This document shows positions 11,794 to 24,381 of a stretch of DNA of 64,000 nt, piece by piece. Position 1 is the stretch's first letter, and the number at the start of each line of letters is the position of its first letter. Source of the stretch: Panorpa germanica (Eukaryota; Arthropoda; Insecta; Mecoptera; Panorpidae); contig OY783223.1 in the NCBI GenBank assembly GCA_963678705.1, forward strand, positions 8,340,721-8,404,720, in the 5' to 3' direction. The notes under the pieces are model-generated. The model made no database searches and was not told where the DNA came from. It saw nothing but the letters and a program-made list of their open reading frames with translations. Position numbers and translations under genes: made by a program.

Positions 11794-13937
11794 AAATATC
11801 AGCTTTGCTCCTCAATTTCAAGTATAATTTTTCAATTAAACTACAGATTTCATATGCAGGTTCTTGCAAATTCATTTCAATTTCCAAATTTATTCCCGAT
11901 TTAGACCCGATTTTACATATTGAAATTCTAGTCACTCCGTGTCAATTTTGATGTAATATATTCTTAACAAAATACAGAACTATAAATCTATGCATAAATT
12001 TATAACCATAAAATAATATTCACTTTATAATTCACTTGTCCCGACAAAAGGTCCTGCATACAGTACTGAAGTAATTCACTACTTGATCACGTTCTCTAAC
12101 TACGTGTTTTATTAAGCTACCCCCTTCCTTCTTACACGAGATTTAAGAGTATAGGGTGTGGGGAATAGCCAGAAATGTCCATTATGAGTTACAACCGCTG
12201 ACGACAAGTATTAAAATGTCCAATTACATACAACTTCTATATGATTGCATTAAACAACAGCTTTCACAAAACCAAAACTCACTAATTGCTGTTGCAGTGC
12301 TGATATATCCACCTCCTCTCTCACTTACCTCCTCATTCTAACCGTGTTTACCTCTCACTCACTCTTCTATGTTAACTAACTACGTAAAATACATGTGGAA
12401 AATAATGACAATCAATTTAATTTAATTTTAAGTTTATCTAGAAATACGAGAATTCAGAATAGGGATTCTAAATTATAGACCAAAGTTTTGTACATAAGTT
12501 TACATGTCATTAGAAATCACTGCTTAACGTATGGTAACGTTTTGAGGTTAGAAACCAAAGTAAATATTTGTTAGATATTGTCTTTACAAATTTGAAATAA
12601 AGATATAACGTAACCATAAGAGTATAACAATATTCACTGATAATGAGAATGAAAAATGTAGACTTCATGCAACAGATGATAATGACGTTTCAGCTGATGT
12701 CAACAACAAATTTATTGAAAGGTACTTACTTTTGTACTCAGCTAGAGAAGTTGCCAAATAAGAAACACTGCGTAAATTTAACAAAATAAATACAAGGTCA
12801 TTTTTGTTTATTTACAGAAGTTAAATCACAACACTGAACAAGTTAGAACATGATTTCTTTCTACACAACACTGAGGTGACGTTTCACAGATATTTAAAGC
12901 AAGTTCTAATAAAACTCAGTCACAACACTGTGTTTTTTTGCAGGTGTCTCGATGTTAAGGAATTTAAAAGGCAAAAACTAGTTTACTATTTAAAACAACT
13001 TGTATTTGTATATATTTTAACACTCCTTCACTTGATATTAAAGTTTTCTGAGGTTATGCACGACAGACCACAGAAAACAAAATAACTTTAATAAAAATTA
13101 CACCACAAGAAAACTAATTACTTCCAAAGAAAGGCAACACTTTCATCGATATATTTATTGATCACCTGATATTATTTACACGTTTTAGTATTTATTTAAA
13201 TATTTTTTAATTAGCAACACTTTAATTACACACTTTTGACAGCTACTAGTCATAAACTTATGCACCGCAGCGCCTCTGGTGGTAAAACTTGTAAGTCTAA
13301 ATAAAAATGCCACACGTTGTAAATACACGTATGTAGAATTCATTATTAATTTATTAGAGATAAAATAAATTCGCAATTACTTCTTATATTTTAAATAACA
13401 TATGCATTTATTTACTATAGTAATATATAAGAATATACAGGGTGGTTTTTGTTAGAGTTAAATGTTACCCTGCATATAAATTTTATTGATAAATGTTTCT
13501 AATAGAAAAACATATAATTTATTTTCTGTGTACTTTCGAAGGGACTGTCCAAATATGCAACATATAGCTCAATATGGCTGACGCAACAATTCCTTTCAGC
13601 CCTACTTTCGAGACTGTCATACAGATGGTGGTAGTCGATGCTATAGAGATGCAGGATATAGTTTGTGCTCTATATCAAGTGAAATTGCTGACTATAGCTG
13701 GAACTATTGAATAGAAAGAAAGAGAACCCTACAACCACCCTCCCACCCATACCCCAGTCACTACCCTATCTCCATATCATGTATATAGCCCTAAGTTTCA
13801 ACTCGCTTCTCCAGAAAGTTATATCTTCGTAAATTTATACAATTTTTTCTGTTTTTGTAGTAAAATATTATAAAAATACATTACAAATAAGTTTATTTTT
13901 AAATCATTGTGTTTTTATGGATATATGTGCATGTATA
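11794..13937. other. Non-coding, no gene seen
   Basis: AT-rich. Short frames at 12156-12341 and 12876-13085 lack motifs. A pyrimidine-rich block with several CCC runs lies at about 13730-13775. Confidence 0.5.
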
Positions 13938-14045
13938 GTTCAAACTACGAGAGATCGACAGCACCTCATGCTTAAAAGAGGTTATAAGAGCTTTATAAAT
14001 CTACGATATGATGATAACTTTTAACTTATTCGTTCCTATATACAT
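13938..14045. repeat. Dispersed repeat D, half copy
   Basis: It matches the reverse complement of the right half of the element at 28391-28579 (TACGAGAGATCG, CATGCTTAAAAGAGGTTATA, CTTATTCGTTCCTATAT). Only one arm is present. Confidence 0.6.
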
Positions 14046-15660
14046 TATAAAACAATGGGTTTGTGTCCTCATTTTTTAGTGGTCGATTTTTCAATTGTTG
14101 ATTGAAATTGATATTAATAAATGTGTATTGGCGTGTCTATTTTATTAAATATCTAAATATTGACGGAGATATAGCAATTAAAAGTTTGAATTGTAGTTTT
14201 AGCGCTAGAAATGGTCGACCATATTTGTATGACGTGAAATGCATTTTAACGTCAGTTATTTGTTGAGTAGGTCAGTGCTGCGGTAATGTTCTGTAGCTGT
14301 TGGTAGTCAAATAATCAAATCAAGTCAAAGAATAATAAGTTTTTATTTTATTTAACCCTGTTACGGCAGATATAATATTGAAATTTGATTATTCCTTGAA
14401 ATAGCTGTAAATAATATTTGATATTTGATATATAAATACATATAGCAGGGATTTATGAACTGTAAGGTTGGTAACCTTACACAAGGATTGTGATGTCACA
14501 TGCACTTGGAATGTGTACAACGTTGAATCCCTTTAATAATTAAAGAGACTTTTTTAATTGTTAATATCTCTTAACATATAAGGAGTTATTAACAAATAAT
14601 TGGACATTTGAGGTTCTAGTAACTCACTTTATCAATATATAGTACGCTTTTATAGAAATTGGGACATAGGACACAAGCCCATTAATTGAGATAGCTTGCT
14701 CAAAATTTGACAGTAGTCTATTAATAGATGGCAGTTGACAGGAGCTGCGCGGGAAATTCAAAAAGTCATTGAATTAAATTAAAAAAAATAATATATAGCT
14801 TTATGCATTTGAAACCATAGAACTAGTGACAGAATTAAAAATATATTTTAAAGAGAGCGCACAAACTGTTGACAACTATATAGCAGTGAGGTGGGTGACA
14901 AGGGGAAATTTCAGGGGTGGTTACATTGCACCTCTCCCTACCGTTGTCCCGTGGGAACCAGGATACTGTCACTAACACGTCTGGACCGGCAATACAATTG
15001 TCTAGCAATGAAAAAGCGGTTGGTTGAGTAGAATGTTTTTGTCTTTGTCCTTTTTTTGGTGAAAGAAACAAATATCCATTTTCACATAAACTGAACAAGT
15101 AGAGGTCTCGTATATCTGGATATACATATACTATATATAAAATATTTGACAATTATATATTATATACTGTAAAAATTTACGTAGATAACGTACAACATTT
15201 ATCTTCTTTTAAAACTCGACCCACTCAAAATTCCCCTTTCCTCTCGTTTTCCTCTTCGTTTCTGTGGATTATCTCGCATAATATATCCTTTCCGCGGTAC
15301 TAAGCTGGCTGCCAGGATCATACAGGATCATACTAGGGCTGTGGAAGAGTTGGAAATGGAGATGGGACTGTGAATTCACTCGATTATAAACGTTACAGCC
15401 TTGAGTGCATGGGCTTTACATTATTTGGATACGTAGTTCTGTTAAGAAATGTTTACAAGTAAAGTAAAAAGAAGTGTGTAATATCACCAATACGACTTAG
15501 AAAGAGAAAGAAATACTTGGAAAGCAAGTTTTCTTAAGTATACTTACATAATAAGGTGTTAAGTATACTCATTGCAGGTGTGATTTGTATTTACTTTTTA
15601 ACGTGTACATTCTTCCTATTACGTTTTAAGTCATCTAATTACATTTAGTTTGTGTTAAGT
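14046..15660. other. Non-coding, no gene seen
   Basis: No supported gene. A 105-codon minus frame (14835-15152) lies over a GC-richer patch and shows no recognisable domain or splice structure. Confidence 0.45.
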
Positions 15661-16356
15661 TTAAGGTGAAAACGATAAAAAAAGCATATTTTCGATAACG
15701 TTTTTTGACGACACAGTTAATATATAACTATTTTTATAATTACTACATGGTAAAATAACATTTAAAGAATACTTTGTGAAGTTTTCATAAATAAATATCA
15801 ATAAATGAGGCATTGACAGCGAATCTCCGCTGACGTCACAAAAAAAGTAACATTGCGGTGTCACTCATAACTCATCACTGGATTTTCTGAAATCAAAAAA
15901 CCAAAATGATTTCATTAGTTGATAAGTTTCTGCAGATAACGCTGTCGAGTTTTTCTTTTATTGATTCCTCAATTTTTTACAGCACTTAAAAGTCAAAATT
16001 CCGATTTTTCATGAAAAAAATCAGAAACTTTGTTATTTTAAAATATGTTAAAATAAAAAAAATTAAGAAAAACTTAACAGCGGGACGTCGACATTTATGT
16101 AACGAAAGAGTGTGCAAAATTTCAAAGGAATCGGTCTAGTAGATTTTGAGCTGGAGAGGCCACCGACTCTGAAAAAGCTAAGTGTGAGAAAACGCGTTTA
16201 AAAGTTTCAAAGAAAGACGAAAGCAGACCATAGAGGTAAAGACTTAAAACTCTATATCTCCGACAGTTTTACTCCAATCGACTTCAAATTTTCACACAGT
16301 AAACTTAATATATTGCACATTAATATAAATAAATAAACCTAATACACCACCTTTAA
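15661..16356 (+). mobile_element. TTAA-flanked non-autonomous element C, copy 2
   Basis: About 696 bp with TTAA at both limits: it begins TTAAGGTGAAAACG and ends CACCACCTTTAA, giving short inverted ends (TTAAGGTG / CACCTTTAA). The interior is closely similar to copies 1 and 3. It contains a phrase of the type ATCGGTCTAGTAGATTTTG, and near its right end CTCCGACAGTTTTACTCCA. No transposase is encoded. The 47-codon frame at 16401 starts 45 bp beyond the element. Confidence 0.8.
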
Positions 16357-16400
16357 ACATAACCTTTCTCTATTATCCAAAGGTATATCATAAATTAAAA

Positions 16401-16544
16401 ATGACTAATGATTTTAAAATAAGAAATATGAGCCAAAGAAGGTTACAAAAACTTGCCTTAGTAGCTACTGAGCTTAAAGAAGCTGCAAAAATTGAAGTAA
16501 GAGAATTAATATCTAAATTTGTAAATTATACAAGTAGAAATTAG
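16401..16544 (+). CDS. Orphan small ORF, 47 codons
   Basis: An ATG-initiated frame of 47 codons ends at TAG 16542-16544 and has a purine at -3. The product would be charged and helical-looking, starting MTNDFKIRNMSQRRLQKL. It has Lys/Arg/Glu spread through a run with Leu/Ala/Ile periodicity (residues about 14-41), no signal peptide and no membrane segment. An AATAAA follows at about 16591. It lies between a TTAA element and a LINE B fragment, so it may be the last exon of a decayed transposon gene, a real microprotein exon, or chance. I recognise no family. Confidence 0.25.
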   Translation: MTNDFKIRNMSQRRLQKLALVATELKEAAKIEVRELISKFVNYTSRN

Positions 16545-16630
16545 TTGCTGAAACCAACTACTTAAGGAATTTAAGAAATCTTGTGTGAAAAATAAATTGA
16601 ATTTAAAAATAAAAGTTTTTTCTATTTCCA

Positions 16631-16765
16631 TTTCTTGGGTTTCCTAGGCACGTAGCCTTTTATTGCTCTCTTTAATTGCCAATCTCGACAACAATAATGA
16701 TTTATCGCAATCAAAAAGTCGGTGTTAGAAAATGTTTTCCGTGTTTCTGAAATTTCACCTTATGG
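16631..16765 (-). mobile_element. LINE B 3' end, diverged short copy
   Basis: On the minus strand this reads the end of the LINE B ORF and 3' UTR: ACACCGACTTTTTGATTGCG, then AGCAATAAAAGGCTACGTGC, CTAGGAAACCCAAGAAATGG. The last block matches the 3' ends at 18280-18300, 22520-22550 and 38725-38750. It is more diverged than the other copies. Confidence 0.7.
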
Positions 16766-16770
16766 TACAA

Positions 16771-17339
16771 TATATTGCCTTAAAACTGATTCGAAAGAAT
16801 TACAAATTGGTCGTCTATACGTAGAGCATCGTTTCACCAGAAACAACCAGAACTTCGCATCTCTTTAGTAAAGTGTTCCCTGGACAAACGTCGACAATCC
16901 TTTCTATTATTTATGCCGACATCGGTAAAGTCTAGTAAACGTTTATTTAAATGAATTATTGGTGTCTGGTTATCTCCGTAGCCGAGCTGCGAACCGGGGT
17001 GTTGGATTGCCCGTGGAGTAAGCGACACGACACAACGCCGACGGCACGACGTCGGGACACCAGAGAGGATGTTCATTCCAATATGTGGGATTTTATCCTA
17101 GTCATTATGACTGTATGCATGAAATAACTCGATAACACTAATCTCCGCTACTCATTAATTAATAAAAGCATCACATGTTGAGATAAATTAATTATTTTAC
17201 GTGTTAAGTTTCTGGTTTCATTGAAATTATTGTTTCAAAGAGTTATATTGATGCTATAATTGTATATATGATACGAATATCAATATAACTCAAGAGAAAA
17301 CTAAACCAAAAGCATTTTAGAAGGCAAATACAGTAGATT
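16771..17339. other. Non-coding, no gene seen
   Basis: A CpG-containing patch at about 16970-17060 carries an 80-codon minus frame with no recognised motif. Confidence 0.45.
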
Positions 17340-18325
17340 CACTCCATCTTCCCCTAAAAATGATGTAATATTTCATGAAAATAAGCTAGCCATTTACTTG
17401 CAAATGAGTGGTAAGTAACTAATGCTAGGAATGGTTTCCAGATCTGTAAATATGAAGGATGGAGTGGATGCAGCAGTAGTAGATATTAACAATAGCAGAA
17501 TTTACAACCTTCATAATCAATCATCCATATATACAGCTGAGTTATGTGCCGTAGATTTAGCTGTGGATCTAATTATTACTGATGACAGAGACAACTCTTT
17601 AATATTATCCGACTCGTTATCAGTCATACAGTCGTGAAGCAGTAAGGGAATTAATACAAAATTAGACAACAAAATTTATTATGTCAAAGAAAAAATAAAT
17701 AGGGAAATAGGTAAGTGCCGAAATATTAACCTAATTTGGATACCGTCACATAAGGGGATTAAGGGAAATGAAAAAGCTGACCAAATGGTCATATTTTATA
17801 AAATCAGATATAAAAGCTGAATTAGAAAACAATGAAATTAGAAATTGGTAACACAAGTGGGATAATTCTGATAAAGGTAGAGAATTTTATAAAATACCAC
17901 CAGTACTGAAACGTAAGCCATGGTTTGCCAAACTAAAATGACCAGGAAGATTATTAACAATGACCTCAAGACTAAGAATGAATCATACTGAATCTCCGAA
18001 ACATCTAGCAAGAAACAAAATCATTCCAAACCCTAAATGCGAGTGTGGTGAAGAGGAGGTAGATCCTGATCATATTCTGTGGCAATGTAAAAATACAACA
18101 ATGGCAAGAAATGGACTCCAAAGGGCGGTGCTACAGACTTCGCAGACGCTTCCTGTTAACACCGCCTTTTTGATTGAGAAATCGAAATTTATAACTGAAG
18201 TAGCCATGAATAGATCATTCTTGTTGTCTGGATATAACGTATAAGAAGAAGCAGAACAATATTAGGGGCGATAAAAGGCTACGTGCCTAGGAAGCCCGAC
18301 AAACTATATTATAAAAAACAACTCA
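17340..18325 (+). mobile_element. LINE B: RNase H domain, zinc knuckle and 3' end (pseudogene)
   Basis: This is a decayed non-LTR retrotransposon C-terminus. A frame at 17422-17637 carries RNase H blocks: DGVDAAVVD, YTAELCAVDLA (catalytic Glu) and ILSDSLSVIQS (catalytic Asp). A broken frame just after it reads WIPSHKGIKGNEKAD, the fourth RNase H motif. Frameshifts and stops follow. Near 17940 the wording AKLK-stop-PGRL shows TGA where the copy at 39.1 kb has a leucine codon. The frame 17960-18241 is intact and reads the CxC...DHILWQC knuckle. The 3' UTR runs AAAAGGCTACGTGCCTAGG to an A-rich end. RNase H plus this knuckle fits I/R1-type elements. The 5' limit is uncertain. Confidence 0.85.
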
Positions 18326-19711
18326 TAATGATGTGATTGATCCTATGTATTACAAATTAATAACACTCTAATTTACTCGTCAATTAGAGTGTTATATGTA
18401 ACTCAAGGAAAATGAATTCTATTTCAACAACAAATAAATTTTAAAGTTACAAATAAATATCCAAGAACAGTATTATGTAGAGTCGTTGACTAAAAATAGA
18501 TTTAGAACGGGTAACAGAGTATTTCACACCGGAAGTATCTAAGAAAGAACAGAAATCCATTAGATTGAAAATAGCTGATGTTAAGTTTAACTGGAAAATT
18601 ACCTTGGGAAAACTCGTAGGGAATCTCTACCTGTATATCACTTCTTGAAAGGTACACCGACATCTTCAGCAATGAGGATATATATAGATAGATATATAGA
18701 TATATAAAAATAGTACTGCTAACTTTGCTTGGGTTGCTTTCTTAGTGTATTATTTCAGTTTAAATCTAAATATTTCATATTTTGTAAGTTAATTTGCTCG
18801 TAATTTGTATGTAACTCAATACAAATTGATTATTATTTCAACAAAAACTTGACAGATAAATGAAAATACAAGAAACCCCTAGATGTATTGTATACCAAAC
18901 CCTAACATTCACCCTCTCAGCAAGCACCCTTCTGCAGAGGGTCACGTTGACGACTCACGAACACGTTGAGATATAAAATTCTCATCGATAAACTTTCTGA
19001 TTAAAGAAATGAACAAGATTTATAAGAGCCCTTCAGATTAATTGCAGAATTTACAATTTTACAATCCTCCTGACTCTTTTAGCCCTTAGTGGAATATAGA
19101 ACATAGAACAGAGAAGCAGACACCTCTACAGTAAAATGGTCCAATACTTTGTTCTTTTTTTCTTCTTCTTGTTCTTTTAAAAACTTATTTTATTGCTGAC
19201 GTAATGGATGTTACATGAGCAGTTCGTTTAAGAGCCATCAAGCAGACATTTGCAGAGAAATATATTTTGTTACGATGGGATAGGATGGGCTAGGGCTAGG
19301 GATAGGTTGATGGAAGGTACAGCTACATCTACAGCAGAGATAAAAGTTGTTTGTTATAATGAGAGCATCTGAGATGAGTTGCTGCGTGAATTACTTGTAG
19401 TCCGTTGAGAGGAACCCCGTCGAGAATTAATCGCGTATCTTGTATCAATAAAAACCAGTTCTTAAATCTAGTAGCAGATCCTTAACTTGTCATAGTTGTT
19501 TCGTATAGTCCAGTCAGCCAAACTGAAAATCTTTGTTTTCATTCTGATTCATAAAATATATCATAATTAATACATGGAACTCATGACGTGATACTACCCC
19601 CCTCGCATTCCACTACCATCAAATGACATCAAGTACCACTTTGTCTGATAGTTTTATATACTGGTTTCATTATAGTAATGAAAAATTTTATGATATGAAT
19701 AAATAAACAAT
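18326..19711. other. Non-coding, downstream of the membrane gene
   Basis: No gene supported. A (GATA)-like run lies at about 18677-18708. Confidence 0.5.
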
Positions 19712-19717
19712 TTTATT
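19712..19717 (-). promoter_or_regulatory. Candidate poly(A) signal for the membrane gene
   Basis: On the minus strand this hexamer reads AATAAA, about 280 bases past the stop codon at 20000. It is the first canonical hexamer I find downstream. Transcript evidence would be needed to confirm use. Confidence 0.4.
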
Positions 19718-19999
19718 GATGGAACAAAACATAAAATCAACAATAAAAAGTTGGTAAATCGAAAAACAGATCTGCAGGAGTCTGTAATATGTGATGGCAT
19801 TGGTTTTAGTGCAGTGAACGCAACGCAGAACTGCTGGGTACAAATAAATATTATTATTGCGTACCGCTTTATAAATAGAGGAGTTTTCTTATTGGACAAA
19901 TGTGCTTCTTCACACTGTTTTTCTGTATTTTAAATTATAATTCATAACGTATGACAAACTTAAGACTAAATGCTTCTAAAACTAAGATGTATTTCTTCC

Positions 20000-22900
20000 T
20001 TAATATCTAAATGCTCCGTTGTAATGACTCTCTGGCCGTTTCAGCGTTGGCTTGGGGTTGACTCGTGGCAACGTAGGGCTGTAGTCAGCTCTGGGGTTTG
20101 TCGCTCCATTAGATTTGGGTAAAACTTGCGTTGGTTTACCGAAATTGAACGATCTAGAACGATCTAGATCTAATTGATTTGCCCAACGACTTTCGCGCGG
20201 TGCTTCCCGGGGTTCATTCGCTGGATAATCGGACCTGGATGGTCTTGTTTCTTCCTTGGCTGGATGTCTTCTACAATCATACCTTCTTTAATAACAACGA
20301 AATAATGATAATGATGACTTAACATCTCACAATTTATATGAACAAGACCAAATAAGTTATTTAAAGATTGTTAAAAATAGAAAAAGGTAGTACTTACGAT
20401 CCATAACCATTTTGGAAGGAATTTGATGGGTACGAATATTCTTGTCTGTCACTCCAAACCTAAGACAATTCAATAGAATGAAAAATCAATAACTTCAAAG
20501 GTTGAAAGCTACTTTCAAATTTAAAGTTAAGTTAGAACTTACAGGTTTCGATTCCTTGTAGATGGAGAAAGTGCACTTGAAGAGAAAAGCTGCGCAAGCA
20601 ATGTTAATCAACCAAAGAACAAATCCACGCAGGGCCATGACAAACAGAATTGCTGCAGACACGTGGAAGTAAGGTCCGTAGGCCTCAAACTGAAAGAAAA
20701 TATGTATTAAAAGTGTGTCAGAATAAAAATAACCATGAGTAGTTTGATTCTCATTTGAAGTGAAACTTACCAACGGGCTTCCACTCATGTCAGTGCCATA
20801 GTCAATTCCAAAAGTGATCCCAACAGCAAAATCAAAAATACTGATTAAAACTGTAATGAAAATCCAGACAAATAGGAACGCGTTTGCTTGCCTTAGGTTG
20901 CCTTCCTTCACTTCTGTAAACGATAAGTTTTGGAAATAAACACCTTGAGTTAATAGGGTAGTTTTTCTTTGATTTCAAGAAACTTACTGAATATTATGCA
21001 GACGGAACTGATGAACCACAAGAAACTGGACGCTAGGTAGACCCACATCCAAGCCATTACAGTATCAGGTCGTGTAATTTGTGGAAGATTATTCCAATTG
21101 TACGCGGCAGGAAGATCACCGCATGATTGTCCTGTAGCAAAGCAAGACAATTGATGAAGTCAAACATTTTCAAATTTGGAACATTGAAATCTTAAGATAT
21201 AGTTTGCAACAGAAGCATTGGTTGTATCGTATCAAACGTGGACAGACGGGGAAGTAGTATTATATGTATGGCTAGGCAAAAACAATTGCATTTCGATAGA
21301 CACGTTATTTGGATGGCTAACTTTGCCTACCCAAATAGAACGCCTCGTTTTGGTTCCAATCATCATGTTTATCAATGTATTACTTTCTGATAATTTCGAA
21401 TTAATATTTTATTTACATTTCCTTGTATCTCACAACGCATAATACATTGATATATAATCGTTATCAACATCATAGTAATGATTAAAAACGTTATCAGCCA
21501 AACGGAGTCTTTGATATTGAAGAGCTATTACATTTTATTGCAATCAAGAACAATGAAATATAAATACTTTATTTGTTTAATTATCGTTTAAAAAATCTAT
21601 GAATAATATTTGAATTTTTTAAATTGTTTATCTAGAAGAGTTCTCCTTGATATTCAACTAAAAGTTTTCAGAAAATACTTTCAAAATCACAAAATATCTA
21701 TTCTGAAAAGTCTTTATTAAAATTCAAAGTAAGGACGTTATTTTATAACCCTTTCTCTGAAATTCTAGTCCAATTAATGGCAGTTTTTATAATTTAAGTA
21801 TAATAATTGATACACGATAGAAAAATGAAATTACCTCGGAAGTAAGTGAAGTACAGCACAGCGGATTGGATGCTTGGATGGGATTGTAGGCCCGTTACAT
21901 TTATTGTCATTGCACAGAAGTAGGCGCTGATTCCCACGATGGCAAAAGCAAACCATGACAACCCCTGGATCTGAAATAAAAAGCATGGTCAGAATACGTC
22001 ATCCACACTAGTGCGACTCCAACACTTATATATTTTTATTCATACATTGCCATTTTTAAGATATTTTTTAAAATTTATTTATTTAACGTCGGCCTATCCT
22101 GTCACCGACGACCTTCTACTACCTTGGCAGATTTTGTGGAGTCATGCTCTTCTTTATTTGAGCTACGTACGTAATCAATTTAAGCTAATAACAACGGAAC
22201 CCAGAAAATATACCAACGGTCCGAAAATTGATCCCAAAAATTAATAATAATAATAAAGATATATATATATAATACTTTCCGCGCAAGTTTTTAAACGGCA
22301 GAGTGCATGTACATTGTTAATTTATATGATTCAATGTGTTACAGAAGTACGGATTTATTTCCGCGCTATTTTTTAGTCTAAGAACAAGACGCCTAAGCAT
22401 TTTTTCGACCAATTTTTATAACAGTGCAAGCAAAACACCTCAGTTACATTTCTCGTTAGTTCAGTGTTCGATCATTAACAAAAATAGAATTGAAAATACT
22501 TTTTTTCTTTTATATATAGTTTCTCTGGCTTCTTAGGCACGTAGCCTTTTATCGCCCCTAATATTGTTCTGCTTCTTCTTATACGTTATATCCAGACAAC
22601 AAGAATGATCTATTCATGGCTACTGCTGTTATAAATTTCGGTTTCGCAATCAAAAAGGGGGTGTTAACAGGAAGTCTGTAGCACCGCCATTTGGAGTCCA
22701 TTTCTTGCCCTTTCTGTGTTTTTACATTGCCACAGAATGTGGTCAGGGTCTGCCTCCTATTCACCACATTCGCATTTAGGGTTTGGAATGATTTTGTTTC
22801 TTGCTAGATGTTTCGGAACTCCAGTATGATGCATTCTTAGTCTTGAGGTCATTGTTATTAATCTTCTTGGCCAGTTGAAAATATTTTTATAAGTTAAACG

Positions 22901-23087
22901 AAAAATTGAGAAGATGGCTTTTACCCAAATAGCTAATTTAGCGGAATGTAACACTGCCATTGATGCCATTTTCTACTTTACGATTTCTCATGAGTACCTT
23001 TAAGATATTTTCCACAAAATTTGAACAACTTACCACGCCAATAACACCGGCGAAGATAACCACCGGTCTTAAAAATGTCGACACCAT
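20000..23087 (-). CDS. Four-pass membrane protein, unrecognised family, 7 coding exons
   Basis: Joined exons (minus strand): 23087-23034, 21970-21835, 21131-20988, 20913-20771, 20689-20543, 20459-20398 and 20282-20000. They total 969 nt, or 322 residues plus a stop. All six introns are GT-AG (1063, 703, 74, 81, 83 and 115 bp) and phases agree throughout. The ATG has A at -3 and G at +4, and an in-frame TGA lies five codons upstream. Four hydrophobic segments fall at about residues 19-41, 88-111, 124-148 and 169-196. Loop 1 (42-87) has an NVT glycosylation site at 42 and Cys67 (GQSCGDLP). Loop 2 (149-168) is short. The tail of about 126 residues (197-322) is hydrophilic, rich in Pro, Arg and Ser, and ends GAFRY. 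This fits a tetraspan with both ends in the cytoplasm. It lacks the tetraspanin CCG motif. Function unknown; the gene model is firm, the role is not. Confidence 0.9.
20283..20288 (-). promoter_or_regulatory. Tandem (NAGNAG) splice acceptor, last intron
   Basis: The acceptor before the last exon reads AAGAAG on the minus strand. Using the distal AG gives GGS-YDC-type continuity (Ser229 then Tyr). Using the proximal AG would insert one Arg. Both keep the frame. Confidence 0.5.
22500..22876 (-). mobile_element. LINE B fragment inside intron 1 of the membrane gene
   Basis: On the minus strand, the same strand as the host gene, this reads RLITMTSRLRMHHTGVPKH, then NPKCECGE, then the 3' UTR block with AGGCTACGTGCCTAAGAAGC near 22525-22548 and an A-rich end. 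Coding is broken: the knuckle is split by a frameshift near 22760, and part of the segment between the knuckle and the SLQTAVLQ-type region is deleted. The closest relative in the window is 38700-39122. It lies about 150 bp from the exon 1 donor. Confidence 0.85.
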
Positions 23088-23136
23088 CTTAGTTCTACAT
23101 CAACACTCGTCGGCACTAAAGTTTTCCACAAACTCC

Positions 23137-23141
23137 ACTGA
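23137..23141 (-). promoter_or_regulatory. Possible initiator (TCAGT) of the membrane gene
   Basis: The minus strand reads ATTCAGTGG here, about 50 bases upstream of the start codon. TCAGT is the common arthropod initiator core. No clear TATA box is placed at -30. Chance is quite possible for a 5-mer. Confidence 0.2.
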
Positions 23142-24378
23142 ATTAATTAAGCACAACACAACACAGCACCACTCAGTATAACTCACTTACTCACTTTAAA
23201 ATAATTTGGCAACTGATTCACCAGATTATAATAATTACAATTTATCTTATCTATGAGAATGCAAAATCCATCATGGCCGACACGACATGTCATGACATGT
23301 GGTAATCCATTGAACCTCTCGCTGCGTTCTCAGAGTAAGTGATATTCATTTATCTTTATCGATTTTAATACACTAGATTTTTACATAATCTTTACTGATT
23401 AGATATCGCTTGCTGCAGGATTGTGTGAAGGCAATTGTAATCTACTTTATCTGAGTTTTCCTTACTAAATGGTTGACTGGCTGGCTGGCTGTTGTTACCT
23501 TTTTAATTAGACATTGAAGTACGCGATGGGAGATTATTTTGAAAATGTAAACACCACATATAAATAGATGCAGTTATTATTAAATTGTTTCCTTTTATAT
23601 TCAACTAGGTAATTAAGGGTAGACTTTGCTGTGGTTCAAATATGTGGTAAAGTAAATAAAAGAGGCTGATTACATGTTCTGCGGAGGGATGCTGAATACG
23701 GGGGTGGTTACAAGGCAATACCAGACAAGACAGTCAATTTTTTTCAGTTATTTTGTACAGTACTACACACTTTGGGCAATATTGCAACATGCATAAGCAT
23801 AATGACTAGTTCGCATGAAAAAATTTATATATGTGGAGAAAAATATATCGAGCATACAAAGAAATCATAACTATAACACCCTAGCTAGAAAGGTCGTAAA
23901 AGAATGTGATTAATAAGTGTATATTGAACGGAAACCAAGTCAAAGGTTAAAGCAATTAAAATGTGTGAAACTTTAAACCATTGAAGGAATGTGCTTACCG
24001 AAATTAACTAAACGCATTCTCAAAAGTAATAAAAATAAACCTATTAAATCTAGCTGAAAACTAATGTAGGACTGAGTATATAATAACTAGAATTTAAGAT
24101 GGTTTGTTCATTCATTGTTCTGTATTTGTAAAGTAAATACCAACGTTTATATTGTAACCTTATTGTATTATTATGATCGTTATTATTTTATTAAATAAAT
24201 GTATTAAACAAATTATGTGATTCTTTAAAATCCTGACAAGAAACTAAGATATTGCATAGTTGAATATTAATTGAATTGACATTTGCCCTAAATTAAATAA
24301 GAGTACCTTGATTCCACATCAGATTAGCGGATTGGGTATTGTTTTCCACATCAGAATTGGGATAGTACTCTTGTTTTC

Positions 24379-24381
<3 letters not shown>
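23142..24381. other. Non-coding, upstream of the membrane gene
   Basis: This interval would contain the promoter and any 5' UTR exon of the minus-strand gene. None can be defined from sequence. A GGCTGGCTGGCT run lies near 23478-23490. Confidence 0.4.

Noticed and set aside
13438..13480. ACAGGGTGG starts here and at 31352 as termini of one transposon family
   Set aside because: Similarity does not extend beyond about ten bases.
20000..23087. Tetraspanin assignment for the membrane protein
   Set aside because: There are four membrane segments, but no CCG motif and no cysteine-rich large second loop. The larger loop is loop 1.
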